A stretch of 64,000 nucleotides of DNA, taken from assembly GCF_963677845.1 (NCBI RefSeq), contig NZ_OY782498.1, positions 134,001 to 198,000 on the forward strand. Direction: 5' to 3'. The position numbers and the translations under genes were made by a program. Each line of letters begins with the position of its first letter. Positions within the stretch are counted from its first letter, which is position 1. Under the pieces are notes generated by a model that saw only the letters and a list, made by a program, of their open reading frames with translations, was not told the origin of the DNA and searched no databases. The DNA comes from an uncultured Pseudodesulfovibrio sp. GTDB taxonomy: Bacteria; Desulfobacterota; Desulfovibrionia; Desulfovibrionales; Desulfovibrionaceae. Positions 28,811-38,264 of the stretch are shown here, in pieces.

Positions 28811-30279
28811 GAATACATTTCCTCAAGCAGTTGGGCAGTAACTTCCGTATCAAGGAAGGGGATAATTTCACCGTTGATTTTTTGGTTTGGTTCATGTCCT
28901 CTCCCTGCAACCAACAGAACGTCACCCTGTTCCATTTCCTCAAGGGCCATGGCGATGGCGGTTTTGCGATCAGGGTGTTCTATCACCTGAGGGGTGCCTG
29001 CCAGTCCGGGGCGGATATCGTCCATGATCATCATGGGGTCCTCAGAGCGGGGATTGTCTGATGTGAGGACGGCCACATCTGCATATCGCGCTACGGCCTG
29101 ACCCATGATCGGGCGTTTGGTGCGATCTCGGTCTCCACCACAGCCGAACAGGGTGATAAGGCGTTTGAAATTGAGTGATTTGAGTGTGTGCTGAACGTTT
29201 TCCAAAGCGTCCGGTGTGTGGGCGAAGTCTACGAAAACATCAAGGCCATGGTCGTTTATGACGCGTTCGAGACGACCGGGGACACCGGGGAAGTTCTTTA
29301 ACGACCGCATGTCCTTGCAGTTAAGTCCGAGTTGAAGGCCAACAGCCTGCGCGGCCATCAGGTTCATGGCGTTGAATGCACCGATTAAAGGGGAATGAAC
29401 GGTCCAGCTTTTCCCTTTGTACGTGGTTTCCAGTTCGATGCCTTGCCCGTCCATGGAAACGATACGACCCTGTACCATTTCCCGGTCGCCGACTTCTTGT
29501 CGAACAGTGGAAATGTCGCCGATACCATACCCGATGGAGTCGGGGCATTCTGCAAGGAGGATACGGCCATACGGATCGTTGTAATTGGAAATGTTTGCTT
29601 TGGTTTCCGTCGGGTAATCCTTGAAAAGTTTGGCCTTGGCTCTGAAATAAGTTTCCATGTCGCCGTGGTAGTCGAGATGATCCTGTGTGAGATTGGTGAA
29701 GATCCCGGCGTTGAAGTCGAGACCGGCTACGCGATACTGTTCCAACGCGTGGGAGGATACTTCCATGAGGACGACATCCACATCGGCTTTTTTCATGTTG
29801 AAGATCAGTTCGTGGATCATCCAGCAGTCCGGGGTGGTCAGGGATGCTTCGATTTGGAAACCGGGCCAGCGGTAATTGACCGTGCCGAGTACGCCGACCT
29901 TCAGTCCTGTGGAGGCGAGCAGGTGTTCGATGATGTAAGAGGTCGTGGTTTTGCCGTTGGTGCCGGTAATTCCCACCAGTTTGACGTCGCGGTCTGTGAG
30001 ATGAAAATGGGCACGGGCGAGTTCCCCAAGAGCTACGGCGGGATTTTCCACGTACACGGCCAAGGCTTTTTCTTCCACAACGGGAGCAACAAGATCACGG
30101 GCACTTTCGGGTGCGACAATATAGCGCGCACCGTTGTCCAGAGCACTGGGGATGTAGTCGAGTCCGCGGACCGCAGTCCCGGGCATTGCGACAAAGCATT
30201 CCCCATCCTGAACTTTGCGCGAGTCAGTGCGCACAACAAGGCCTTTTTCCGCTTTTTTCAGCAGGGCTTCAAATTCCAT
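28807..30279 (-). CDS. murE: UDP-MurNAc-tripeptide synthetase MurE (meso-DAP type)
   Basis: Adds the third stem residue. 490 residues. ATP loop 'GITGTNGKTTTSY', then 'FTNLTQDHLDYHGDME'. The DNPR motif in 'TSDNPRSEDPM' marks meso-diaminopimelate specificity, as expected for a Gram-negative. I chose the ATG at 30279, preceded by GAGGAAA and lying 31 bases after ftsI; the longer reading overlaps ftsI. Confidence 0.96.
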   Translation of the reverse strand: MEFEALLKKAEKGLVVRTDSRKVQDGECFVAMPGTAVRGLDYIPSALDNGARYIVAPESARDLVAPVVEEKALAVYVENPAVALGELARAHFHLTDRDVKLVGITGTNGKTTTSYIIEHLLASTGLKVGVLGTVNYRWPGFQIEASLTTPDCWMIHELIFNMKKADVDVVLMEVSSHALEQYRVAGLDFNAGIFTNLTQDHLDYHGDMETYFRAKAKLFKDYPTETKANISNYNDPYGRILLAECPDSIGYGIGDISTVRQEVGDREMVQGRIVSMDGQGIELETTYKGKSWTVHSPLIGAFNAMNLMAAQAVGLQLGLNCKDMRSLKNFPGVPGRLERVINDHGLDVFVDFAHTPDALENVQHTLKSLNFKRLITLFGCGGDRDRTKRPIMGQAVARYADVAVLTSDNPRSEDPMMIMDDIRPGLAGTPQVIEHPDRKTAIAMALEEMEQGDVLLVAGRGHEPNQKINGEIIPFLDTEVTAQLLEEMYS

Positions 30280-30310
30280 AACGCCGTTTTCCTCGTCCTT
30301 TTCCTTGCCA

Positions 30311-32272
30311 CTATGAGAGCCAGAGAACAAAAACATCATCCGTACCCTCCGTGTTTTGGTCTGTGGGCCATGGTTGCCCGGCTGCGGGCTTTTGGCTTTT
30401 GACCGTCATTCCCTGCCCTTTGAGCACAGGAACTATTCCCATTTTCGTCAACAACTCCAAAGCCCTGCGAACGGGCATCCCGGTAATGTTCGGCACTGCG
30501 TTGGTGTCGGCAGGTGCCAGAGGTGCTGTCACTGCCTGAGGCAGTGGTTTTTCGGCCAGTGAATCGACAGATATGTTTTCGGTAACAACGGTGTCGAGAG
30601 TTTCGGATAATTTGCCGTGGTATGCCAGCGTCCGCACGGTGACCTCGCGGCAGACCGGGGCCGCGACCATGGAGCCGTAGTTGGATTTTTGTGGTTCGTC
30701 GATCATGGTAATGACCAGAAGTTCCGGTTCGTCTGCCGGAACCAAGGCCACGAAGGAAGACATGTATTGGTCGCCGTAGCCGCCTTTGGGAGAAGCTTTC
30801 TGAGCTGTACCAGTCTTGCCAGCCATGGTGATTCCCTGAATTCGCGCCCTGCGGCCGGTACCGTCTTCGTGAACCACATCCTTCATCATGGAGAGGACTT
30901 TGGCTGTGGTCTCAGGACTGAATATTTGTATGGCCGTGTTTTTCCGTGTAATCTCGGGCTGTTTTACCAAATTAAGGTCTTTGGTAACGCCTTCGTTGGC
31001 GATACAGAGAAAAGCCTTGGCGAGCTGGACAGCCGTGGTGCCGATTCCCTGACCGAAACTGATGGCCGCCAAATCAACGGATGTCCACTTTTTGGCAGGC
31101 ATGACAATGCCGGAAGATTCACCCGGCAGACCGAGGCCGGTCTTCTCACCGAAGCCGAGCTTGGTCAAGTATGAATGATAAACACTCGCGCCCATATCCA
31201 TACCGATTTTGGCGCATCCGATGTTGGATGAATAGCGAAGGACCTTGTGCGCTGGCAGCCATTTTTCCGGGTGAGTATCCCGAATCACCTTGCGGGCTAC
31301 GCGCCACCTGCCGTTTTCGCAGTTAATCAGGGTGTCCGGCTCGATCACACCTTCTTCAAGAGCGGCAGCAAACAGGAACGGTTTCATGGTGGAACCGGGT
31401 TCATAGATATCAGTAATGGGACGCAGTCGGCGATGAGAGGGCTTGGATACGCGTACCATGTTCGGATTGAAGAAAGGTTGATTGGCCATGGCGAGGATGT
31501 CGCCGGATTTTACATCGACCACGAGTACGATGCCCGCACGAGCTTCGTATTTGGCGATGGATTTTGCAAGAGCTTGTTCTGCGGCGTGCTGGAGATGGGT
31601 ATCTATGGTCAATGTGACATCAAGACCGTTGATGTCCATTTCGCGTCCATGGGCGTCAAGATACAAGCGGCGGCCCGTGGCATCACGCTGTACGATAAAG
31701 TCCGCTTTGCTTGGCGTCATTCGTTTGTTGAACACCAACTCCATGCCTTCACGACCCTGACCGTCTATATCAACGAAACCAAGCAGCTGCCCGGCAAGGT
31801 GTCCATTGGGGTAAATTCGATTAAATTCACTGGTCAGGCGTACGCCGGATAAATCTGCCTTGGCGACAGCGGCGGCTTCGCGGTCTGTGACCTGCCGTTT
31901 TATCCAGACAAATTTTTTCTTTGATTTGAGCTTTTTGTAGACTGTTCTTCGGGTCAGCTTGAGATCACGAGAGAGGGTGTCTGCTGCGATATCGATGTTT
32001 TCAATTTCATAGGGACGGGCGAAAATTGATTTGGCTTCCACAGAAGTGGCAAGCATCTGACCGTTGCGGTCAAAGATGCGACCCCGTTCACCGTATTCAC
32101 ATTCGGCGGCGAGGCTTTGTTTGGAGGCCTTGTTGGCCAGGTATTCGCCGTCATGGAGTTGAACCCATCCGGCTCTAGCCCACAAACCAGTAAGCGCAAC
32201 CGTAAACAAGGCTATGACTAGCCCTATTTTGATTCCGCTTAGATCGGTGCGCCTTTTACTGTCCTTTGCCAT
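30311..32272 (-). CDS. ftsI: FtsI/PBP3-type transpeptidase with PASTA domain
   Basis: Class B penicillin-binding protein for septal cross-linking. 653 residues: one N-terminal membrane helix (about 12-32), dimerisation/pedestal region, then a transpeptidase domain with STMK (PGSTMKPF), SSN (YSSNIGCAK) and KTGT (AGKTGTAQK). The last ~65 residues form one PASTA repeat (VPNITGMPVRRALELL), absent from the E. coli protein. The ATG at 32272 follows AGGGA; an in-frame start seven codons earlier is less likely. Confidence 0.95.
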   Translation of the reverse strand: MAKDSKRRTDLSGIKIGLVIALFTVALTGLWARAGWVQLHDGEYLANKASKQSLAAECEYGERGRIFDRNGQMLATSVEAKSIFARPYEIENIDIAADTLSRDLKLTRRTVYKKLKSKKKFVWIKRQVTDREAAAVAKADLSGVRLTSEFNRIYPNGHLAGQLLGFVDIDGQGREGMELVFNKRMTPSKADFIVQRDATGRRLYLDAHGREMDINGLDVTLTIDTHLQHAAEQALAKSIAKYEARAGIVLVVDVKSGDILAMANQPFFNPNMVRVSKPSHRRLRPITDIYEPGSTMKPFLFAAALEEGVIEPDTLINCENGRWRVARKVIRDTHPEKWLPAHKVLRYSSNIGCAKIGMDMGASVYHSYLTKLGFGEKTGLGLPGESSGIVMPAKKWTSVDLAAISFGQGIGTTAVQLAKAFLCIANEGVTKDLNLVKQPEITRKNTAIQIFSPETTAKVLSMMKDVVHEDGTGRRARIQGITMAGKTGTAQKASPKGGYGDQYMSSFVALVPADEPELLVITMIDEPQKSNYGSMVAAPVCREVTVRTLAYHGKLSETLDTVVTENISVDSLAEKPLPQAVTAPLAPADTNAVPNITGMPVRRALELLTKMGIVPVLKGQGMTVKSQKPAAGQPWPTDQNTEGTDDVFVLWLS

Positions 32273-32323
32273 TGTAATCCCTGTTGTTCCCACTGTGCGG
32301 CGCGTATATGGCAGTACGCGAAG

Positions 32324-32608
32324 CTACCTTGTGTCCGTTATTCGCCGTATCTGTCCCGGCGCGGCCACTCCCAAGTCAAGCCGACTTGCGAGCTTCTTGA
32401 GCTGATATGGTGAAACCAGGTTGTTCCTCTCAACCGTCAGCTTCACTGCCAGATCCTCTTTCTGGTCCAGACTCAATTCCATCTTACGTAGATCATAGGC
32501 GAGATCCATACGTTCAATGTTCAACCAAACAGCTCCCAAGCCAAGAGTGAGCGCCATGCCAAGGAGGCATAGTGTCATCCAAAGGAGCGTTTTGTCGGTC
32601 TTGCTCAT
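32324..32608 (-). CDS. ftsL: FtsL-like divisome protein
   Basis: A 94-residue bitopic protein: short cytoplasmic tail, one membrane helix (about 8-28), then a helical segment likely to form a coiled coil (MDLAYDLRKMELSLDQKEDL). The sequence is poorly conserved, as usual for FtsL; the call rests on size, topology and position between rsmH and ftsI. Its ATG overlaps the rsmH stop by four bases. Confidence 0.85.
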   Translation of the reverse strand: MSKTDKTLLWMTLCLLGMALTLGLGAVWLNIERMDLAYDLRKMELSLDQKEDLAVKLTVERNNLVSPYQLKKLASRLDLGVAAPGQIRRITDTR

Positions 32609-33585
32609 ACGGTTTCCCCGTTTGGTCCGAGCTTCTCCGCGACTCTGAGTTTGGCACTCCTTGCGCGGGGATTCACGTCCCTTTCAGCGTCCGAGGCGAT
32701 CAACGGTTTCTTGGTGAGCACTTTCATTTCGGGTATGCCGCCACAGGTGCAGTGAAGTTGATGCGGGGGGCATTTGCACCCCTTGGCAGCATCCCGAAAT
32801 GAATGCTTCACCGCCCTGTCTTCCAGGGAGTGAAACGAAATGATAGCCACTCTCGCGCCCGGTTTCAGACGTCCGATGATGGTTTTAAGGTAATACTCAA
32901 GTTCCTCTGTTTCCCTGTTGACCGCTATGCGCAGTCCTTGAAAGGTGCGGGTCGCCGGATGATTGCGGGCTGTATGTCGCATCTTGGGCGGATAAGCCAA
33001 TCTCACGATACTCGCCAGTTGGAGCGTTCGTGTGATTCGTTCCTTGTCCCTTGCCTTCAATATTGCAGACGCGATTTTCCCGGCCAGGGGATCTTCCCCA
33101 TAGACCCTGATGATTCGCGCCAGATCACCGTGTTTCAGCGTATTGACCAAATCTTCGGCTGAAGCGCCGGAATCCGGGTCCATGCGCATGTCCAATGGAC
33201 CGTCGTGGACAAAGCTGAATCCTCTTTCAGCAACGTCCAACTGCATGGAAGAGACGCCGAGGTCCAGAACCGCGCCGTCAACCGTATCCCAACCGATATC
33301 ATCCAGGGCTTCCTCAAAACCGGAGAAGGGGGTGTGGTACAGGTGAACCCTGTCTTTGAAATCCACGAGACGCTTTCTTGCCAGCGTCAAAGCCTCTTCG
33401 TCACGGTCAAGCCCTAAAAGTTCGGCCTTGTCGCCCGCCGCTTGTAACAGCGCCAGACTGTGGCCGCCCATACCAAGCGTGCCATCCATATAACGGCCAC
33501 CGGGTTTGGGTCGAAGCCACTCGACAACTTCATGTAAAAGAACAGTCGTGTGCAGCGATGCGGGATCGTGATTGCCCTGCTTCAT
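32605..33585 (-). CDS. rsmH: 16S rRNA (cytosine(1402)-N(4))-methyltransferase
   Basis: SAM-dependent enzyme (MraW) that N4-methylates C1402 of 16S rRNA. 326 residues. 'YMDGTLGMGGHSLALLQ' is the SAM motif, with 'AVLDLGVSSMQLD' and 'FHSLEDRAVKHSF' further on. Its first base coincides with the last base of mraZ, as expected for the mraZ-rsmH pair. Confidence 0.97.
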   Translation of the reverse strand: MKQGNHDPASLHTTVLLHEVVEWLRPKPGGRYMDGTLGMGGHSLALLQAAGDKAELLGLDRDEEALTLARKRLVDFKDRVHLYHTPFSGFEEALDDIGWDTVDGAVLDLGVSSMQLDVAERGFSFVHDGPLDMRMDPDSGASAEDLVNTLKHGDLARIIRVYGEDPLAGKIASAILKARDKERITRTLQLASIVRLAYPPKMRHTARNHPATRTFQGLRIAVNRETEELEYYLKTIIGRLKPGARVAIISFHSLEDRAVKHSFRDAAKGCKCPPHQLHCTCGGIPEMKVLTKKPLIASDAERDVNPRARSAKLRVAEKLGPNGETV

Positions 33586-34031
33586 TAGAAGGGGAGGGCG
33601 ACGTTGTTTTCAGCCAGCTCTGCGGACACGTCATTGTCCTCTTCAAGCAGCTGGTCGAAGCTTTCTGCAGACCAGATTTCAAACCGTTTTCCTGCTCCCA
33701 TGACCACCACTTCCTTTTCCAGTTTGCCCGACTTGCGCAGGTGCGCGGGAATGGCTATGCGTCCCTGCTTGCCTACTTTGATTTCGGTGTAGCCGAGGTT
33801 GAAAAGGCGAATGATGTTCTGGAGGGCGCGACTCGGTGCCTTGATCCCGTCAAGTTCGCTTTCAAGCAACGTCCATTGCTCGGGGGTGATGCCGATGACA
33901 TGTTTGTCGTAAATGGTCAGCACCATGACCGCGTCCGGTGATTCGGCGCGGATCAAATCCTTGAACTCGGGCGGCAATATGAGCCGTCCTTTGTCGTCAA
34001 GGCTTCTGTGTGCGTGACCTTTAAACTTCAT
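33585..34031 (-). CDS. mraZ: transcriptional regulator MraZ
   Basis: A 148-residue AbrB-like protein, with two SpoVT/AbrB-type repeats that each carry 'DxxGR' (LDDKGRLILP near 11, VGKQGRIAIP near 84). MraZ binds a row of boxes upstream of its own gene and represses the dcw operon. Such boxes are found at 34055-34101. First gene of the dcw cluster. Confidence 0.96.
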   Translation of the reverse strand: MKFKGHAHRSLDDKGRLILPPEFKDLIRAESPDAVMVLTIYDKHVIGITPEQWTLLESELDGIKAPSRALQNIIRLFNLGYTEIKVGKQGRIAIPAHLRKSGKLEKEVVVMGAGKRFEIWSAESFDQLLEEDNDVSAELAENNVALPF

Positions 34032-34054
34032 CTTTCCCCCGGAACAACCGTGTG

Positions 34055-34101
34055 TTCCACATTCTTACACTAATTTTACACTGATTTCCACTTCTTCCCA
34101 C
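34055..34101 (-). promoter_or_regulatory. MraZ operator: five direct repeats
   Basis: Reading towards mraZ on the minus strand, boxes GTGGGA, GTGGAA, GTGTAA, GTGTAA and GTGGAA lie 10-11 bases apart (plus-strand starts 34096, 34086, 34076, 34065 and 34055). This matches the known MraZ site pattern, direct TGGG-like boxes on one helix face upstream of mraZ. It ends about 23 bases before the ATG. Confidence 0.75.
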
Positions 34102-34313
34102 CTGTGCTTGAAAATCAAGGGAAAGTCAACCACTCCGCCGAAGAATGATCGGCAAAAATAATCGAGTATCATTGCTTTTTTTGGGGGTGCGGCCTAGACT
34201 TGCCGTAAATTTGAGGGATTAGGTTTTTTAAAAAAAGAGTAAATTCAGCTCATAAGACGTTTCCATTTCGGGTAAATCACCCGTTTGAGTGGGGGCTGTA
34301 CAAGGAGGCTGGT

Positions 34314-35756
34314 ATGGATAGGCATATCAAGATAATTGCGACATTGGGGCCGGGAACCGAAACGTACGAAGCCGTCAGGGACTTGGTAGCTTCCGGGGCA
34401 AAAATCTTTCGACTCAATTTTTCTCATGGCGGGCGAGAGTTTTTTGCCAAGATGGTGGAGATCATTCGTCGACTGGAGCAGGAGACAGGGTACACCCTGA
34501 CCGTGCTTCAGGATTTGTCAGGTCCTAAAATTCGTACTTGTGATGTAGGGCTCGGCGCTTTTGAGGTCAACAAGGGGACTGAAGTCCTGTTGGGAACCCC
34601 TGACGAGTATAAAGAAGATGGTGGACCATTTATCTGTCTCGATATCCCCGAGATGCTCCATGGGGTGAAGGAAGGCGACCCTGTCGCCCTTGGTGACGGT
34701 GTCATACGGTTTAAAGTTGTCAAAGTCGAAGGGAAACACCTCATACGTCTTGTGGCGACCAACTCCGGTATCTGTCCACCGCGGAAGGGCATCACTTTTC
34801 CCGGTACAACCACCACGCTTGCCCCGTTGACGGACAAGGATAAGGCTGATCTGGCTATCGGCATGGATTTGGGTGTGGACGTAGTCGCCATGAGTTTTGT
34901 GCAGAAACCAGAAGATATCTGTAATCTGCGTGCCGAAATGATTCAATATAATCGGCGTGTGCCCATTATTGCCAAGATTGAACGAACAGCAGCTCTGGAC
35001 TGTCTGGATGGAATTCTTCAGGAGGCTGACGGCATCATGGTTGCCCGTGGTGATCTTGGTCTGGAATTGGATCTGGCTGAACTGCCCACTGCACAGAAGC
35101 GGATTATTCGAGCCTGCAACAAGTTGGGTAAACCCGTTATTGTGGCGACCCAGATGTTACTGTCCATGGTCAATTCACCCATGGCTACCCGCGCCGAGAC
35201 AACTGATGTGGCCAACGCAATTCTGGATGGTGCAGACTGTGTCATGCTGTCTGAAGAAACTGCTGTAGGACAGTATCCGGGCGAAGCGGTTAAGTTTATG
35301 CGCAAGATTGCATACGAAATTGAAGCATATATGTTTGAAACCGGTATGAGCAATGTGGCCGTGGATGGGGTCAAGGAACATCCGTCCACTTTCCTGGCCC
35401 ACGCCGCTGCCATGCTGGCAGGCAAGGTGGATGCCAAAGCCATAGTCTGTCATTCCACATCTGGTGCGACTGCGCGAATTTTATCCTCATGCCGTCCTGC
35501 ACAGTCAATTTACGCTTTGAGTACCGATTCTGTGGTTAGGCACTTCACAAATCTTTCATTGGGGGTTATCCCTGCAGCACCGCTGGACGTTATAGACGAC
35601 CATCAGGAGCGAGCTGAAGTATTTGTTCGGCAGTCTTCTGCCTTCAATGAAGGTGATATCGTTGTCGTCACAGCGGGGCAGCCAGAGAGAGGCAAGGCGG
35701 TTACCCAGACCAATGTGGTCAAGCTGTATGAAAAGCTCAAAAAAGAAGAGAACTGA
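34314..35756 (+). CDS. pyk: pyruvate kinase
   Basis: Converts phosphoenolpyruvate and ADP to pyruvate and ATP. 480 residues: N-terminal 'KIIATLGPGTETYEAV', 'FRLNFSHGG', 'LQDLSGPKIRTC', and the catalytic 'PIIAKIERTAALD' followed by 'GIMVARGDLG'. The ATG follows an AGGAGG-like site. It is divergent from mraZ. Its stop shares one base with the ATG of the next gene. Confidence 0.97.
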   Translation: MDRHIKIIATLGPGTETYEAVRDLVASGAKIFRLNFSHGGREFFAKMVEIIRRLEQETGYTLTVLQDLSGPKIRTCDVGLGAFEVNKGTEVLLGTPDEYKEDGGPFICLDIPEMLHGVKEGDPVALGDGVIRFKVVKVEGKHLIRLVATNSGICPPRKGITFPGTTTTLAPLTDKDKADLAIGMDLGVDVVAMSFVQKPEDICNLRAEMIQYNRRVPIIAKIERTAALDCLDGILQEADGIMVARGDLGLELDLAELPTAQKRIIRACNKLGKPVIVATQMLLSMVNSPMATRAETTDVANAILDGADCVMLSEETAVGQYPGEAVKFMRKIAYEIEAYMFETGMSNVAVDGVKEHPSTFLAHAAAMLAGKVDAKAIVCHSTSGATARILSSCRPAQSIYALSTDSVVRHFTNLSLGVIPAAPLDVIDDHQERAEVFVRQSSAFNEGDIVVVTAGQPERGKAVTQTNVVKLYEKLKKEEN

Positions 35757-36769
35757 TGACTTCTGCGCAGAAACACGACATCCCCGACGGTCTCAATGAG
35801 GAATACTATCAGATCAGTGCCGATATTCTGGGCAGTTTCAACAAATATCGCCCACCATTAAACATCTTTTCGTTCAAGGAAGATGTTTCTCGGATTATTC
35901 CCTACTACAAGGTGGGGGGGCGTTTGACCAACGAGCAGATCGAAGAACTGCTCACCATGACCAAGGATGGGATGATCTTTGTTTCACGCGAAGATCACTC
36001 CGTGTACGTCAAACATATCAGCTATCAGCTTGATCTGGTGTTGGTTGACAGGAATCTCAAGGAAAAAGAGATTGCCGATATATTCACTCAGGCATTGACC
36101 CGCAGGCTGGCCGAGTTTTTTGAGCAGCCAGTGAAAGCCGTGTTCGAGAAGCTTTGGGTGGACCTTATGGTTCTCTCTGAATATTTGTATACGGATATTC
36201 GCCGCTCTCGTGCGCTGGTTCGTCGGCTTCATACCGAGCACTCTTTGGAGAATCATTCCGTAAACACCGGATTTCTCGGGTTGGCCCTGTGGGGCAAGAT
36301 CAAGGAAAAAGGATTTGCTGATGCAGTGAAGCGCAAGACGTTTGATCATGTCTTGGCCGGATTGTTCCTGCACGATCTAGGGATGGCCAAAGTGCCGGCA
36401 TTTATTCGGTCCAAGGACAAGCCCTTGACCGGTGATGAAAGGAGCAAGGTTAACGCTCATACCAAAGTCGGTTATGAAATGCTCAATAAACTCGGTTTGC
36501 GGTTCGCTGAAATCGAGCAGTGTGTGACTCAACATCATGAACGGGCCAATGGGTCAGGTTATCCTCTCAAGAGCATCAAGCAGGATTTTGCAGGCAGCCT
36601 GTGTGCCGTGGCCGACTCATTTTGCGCAATGATTACCAAGCGTCCTTACGCTGAGCCCATGGGACTGGTACAAGCTTCCATGGCTTTGGCTCAGGATGCC
36701 AAATATGATCGTGAGATTACCAAAGCCTTGCAGATGCTGCTTATGATGGATTTGAAAATGAAACCGTAA
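35756..36769 (+). CDS. HD-GYP-like domain protein
   Basis: A 337-residue protein coupled to pyk by a TGATG overlap. Its C-terminal half resembles the HD-GYP cyclic-di-GMP phosphodiesterase domain: HDLGMAKVP (HD), 'HTKVGYEML', 'QHHERANGSGYP' and 'ADSFCAMITKRPYAEP'. In the last motif the Asp usual in 'DxxDA' is Cys, so one metal ligand may be missing and activity could be altered. The N-terminal ~150 residues match nothing I recognise. Co-expression with pyk is likely. Confidence 0.8.
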   Translation: MTSAQKHDIPDGLNEEYYQISADILGSFNKYRPPLNIFSFKEDVSRIIPYYKVGGRLTNEQIEELLTMTKDGMIFVSREDHSVYVKHISYQLDLVLVDRNLKEKEIADIFTQALTRRLAEFFEQPVKAVFEKLWVDLMVLSEYLYTDIRRSRALVRRLHTEHSLENHSVNTGFLGLALWGKIKEKGFADAVKRKTFDHVLAGLFLHDLGMAKVPAFIRSKDKPLTGDERSKVNAHTKVGYEMLNKLGLRFAEIEQCVTQHHERANGSGYPLKSIKQDFAGSLCAVADSFCAMITKRPYAEPMGLVQASMALAQDAKYDREITKALQMLLMMDLKMKP

Positions 36770-36793
36770 GTCCTCAATCTTTACAAAAGAATA

Positions 36794-36828
36794 AAAAGGC
36801 TCGGACGAGTAATCGTCCGAGCCTTTTG
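36794..36828. terminator. bidirectional terminator
   Basis: Arms AAAGGCTCGGACGA and TCGTCCGAGCCTTT with a four-base loop, with A before and T after, between convergent genes. Confidence 0.9.
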
Positions 36829-36843
36829 CATTTTTTTCAGCGC

Positions 36844-37566
36844 CTATTGGGGCGGAGAAGCCAGAGCTACAACCTTGCTCCGTAGGAGTGGGTAGCGTTT
36901 CAGGAGAAACCAAGGAATAGGCGGGAAAAATGTAAAGGCGCGGTCCTGCGTCAACTGAATATCGTCAACATCGTAGCCAGCCATGACCAGAACTTTGGAT
37001 AGCGTGTACGGCGTGAACCAGTACCGATGGTCGCTGTTGATGTCTTCATACTGCTTCAAGGCTTTTTTGAAATTCTTGTAGTGGAAGGCGTTTGGAACCG
37101 TGATAATGCATTTGGCTTTTTCAAGTCCCGGTCTCTGGCGCAGGGTTTCGAGAAATTGTACGGGATTATCCACATGCTCCAACAGTTCGCCGAGGATCAC
37201 ATATTCCCATTGAACGTCGTTGACGCCGGGGATTTCGTCAGTGAGGATGTTGCCACAATAAACGTGTGGAAGTTTCATCTCTTTGGAAAGGAATTCAATG
37301 CCTTCCTTATTGATATCTACTCCGGCGCATAGGCTGGCACTGTCCATGAGCAGTTTGTGCAACCAGACACCTCTGGCGAGTTTTCGTTTTACCTTGTCCG
37401 GCGTATGATCCACACACCCAATGTGCAGCACTTTGGCCCCTTTGACCACACGTTGCATATAAGTGAGCCTGCTGCGTTCTTCAAATGAGCCTTTCAGAGT
37501 GAAGTTGCACCCTGATGAAAATATTTCACCGCGCAGGAATTGGAGAAGTGTTTTATCCAGTTTCAA
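36844..37566 (-). CDS. class I SAM-dependent methyltransferase
   Basis: A 240-residue enzyme with SAM motif I 'KVLHIGCVDHTPDKV', an acidic residue in 'CAGVDINKEG' and 'WEYVILGELLEHVDNP', which resembles UbiE/UbiG-like and Methyltransf_11/23 enzymes. It continues to a helical C-terminus. No neighbouring pathway indicates the substrate. Separate from the following CBS gene by 68 bases. Confidence 0.8.
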   Translation of the reverse strand: MKLDKTLLQFLRGEIFSSGCNFTLKGSFEERSRLTYMQRVVKGAKVLHIGCVDHTPDKVKRKLARGVWLHKLLMDSASLCAGVDINKEGIEFLSKEMKLPHVYCGNILTDEIPGVNDVQWEYVILGELLEHVDNPVQFLETLRQRPGLEKAKCIITVPNAFHYKNFKKALKQYEDINSDHRYWFTPYTLSKVLVMAGYDVDDIQLTQDRAFTFFPPIPWFLLKRYPLLRSKVVALASPPQ

Positions 37567-37634
37567 AATCTGTCCTTGTCGTGTCGAAGGTGACTATTGT
37601 CCGACCCCGTTACCGAGGTCGGTTCAAGAGTCGT

Positions 37635-38123
37635 TTATTTGAAAATCTGGACCATGTCACGGGTCATTTCGCGGTATACGTCGGTGACGTAGACCACGCC
37701 CATGACGCGGTCGCCTTCAACGACAAGAGCCCAGTCACGGCGGGACTTGAGGAAGACGTCCAGCACCACAAGAATTGGGTCGTTGGGCTTGAGTATGGGA
37801 GGGTTGGTAATGAGGTATTCATCCAGCCGGAGTTGGGTGCAGATCAGACAGGCGTTGGCAAACTGTTGATCCCAGTCCACTTTGCCGTCTGCTTTGAGAT
37901 TGTCATCCTTGAGCACCGATTTTTTGACTGCCTTGAACAATTTCCAGAGGTTGATGGTCCCAACGAGCTTGCCGCCCTTGTTCTTGACTACCACAACCTG
38001 TGAATCAGGGGCATCCACCATGGCTTCACGCATGACGCGAATGGTTTCGGCCAGACTGGCATCATCCTGTACTGTGGGGTATTCGTCGCGCATCATGTCC
38101 CAGGCGCGTTTTCTCAACATCAT
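37635..38123 (-). CDS. CBS-domain protein
   Basis: A 162-residue cytoplasmic protein with two CBS motifs forming one Bateman module: the first around 'VVVVKNKGGKLVGTINLWKL', the second around 'WALVVEGDRVMGVVYVTDVY'. CBS pairs bind adenosine nucleotides or SAM and act as energy sensors. I chose the ATG at 38123 because a GAGGAG lies eight bases before it. ATGs at 38189 and 38201 would add a basic tail. The gene is divergent from the DUF3108 gene. Confidence 0.85.
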   Translation of the reverse strand: MMLRKRAWDMMRDEYPTVQDDASLAETIRVMREAMVDAPDSQVVVVKNKGGKLVGTINLWKLFKAVKKSVLKDDNLKADGKVDWDQQFANACLICTQLRLDEYLITNPPILKPNDPILVVLDVFLKSRRDWALVVEGDRVMGVVYVTDVYREMTRDMVQIFK

Positions 38124-38264
38124 ACGGGCTTCTCCTCGTGAACGTATTGTTATCAGGGCATCACTGTCTCTTTCGTATCGTTTGTGCATTTTTTTGTCCA
38201 TAACAACGAAGAGGTTAGAGGGGCATATCTTGACTTGTCGGTAAAAGATGGCGAAAGTGCTTAT

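Noticed and set aside
29395-30402. 335-residue plus-strand reading opposite murE
   Set aside because: Shadow of murE; no homology.
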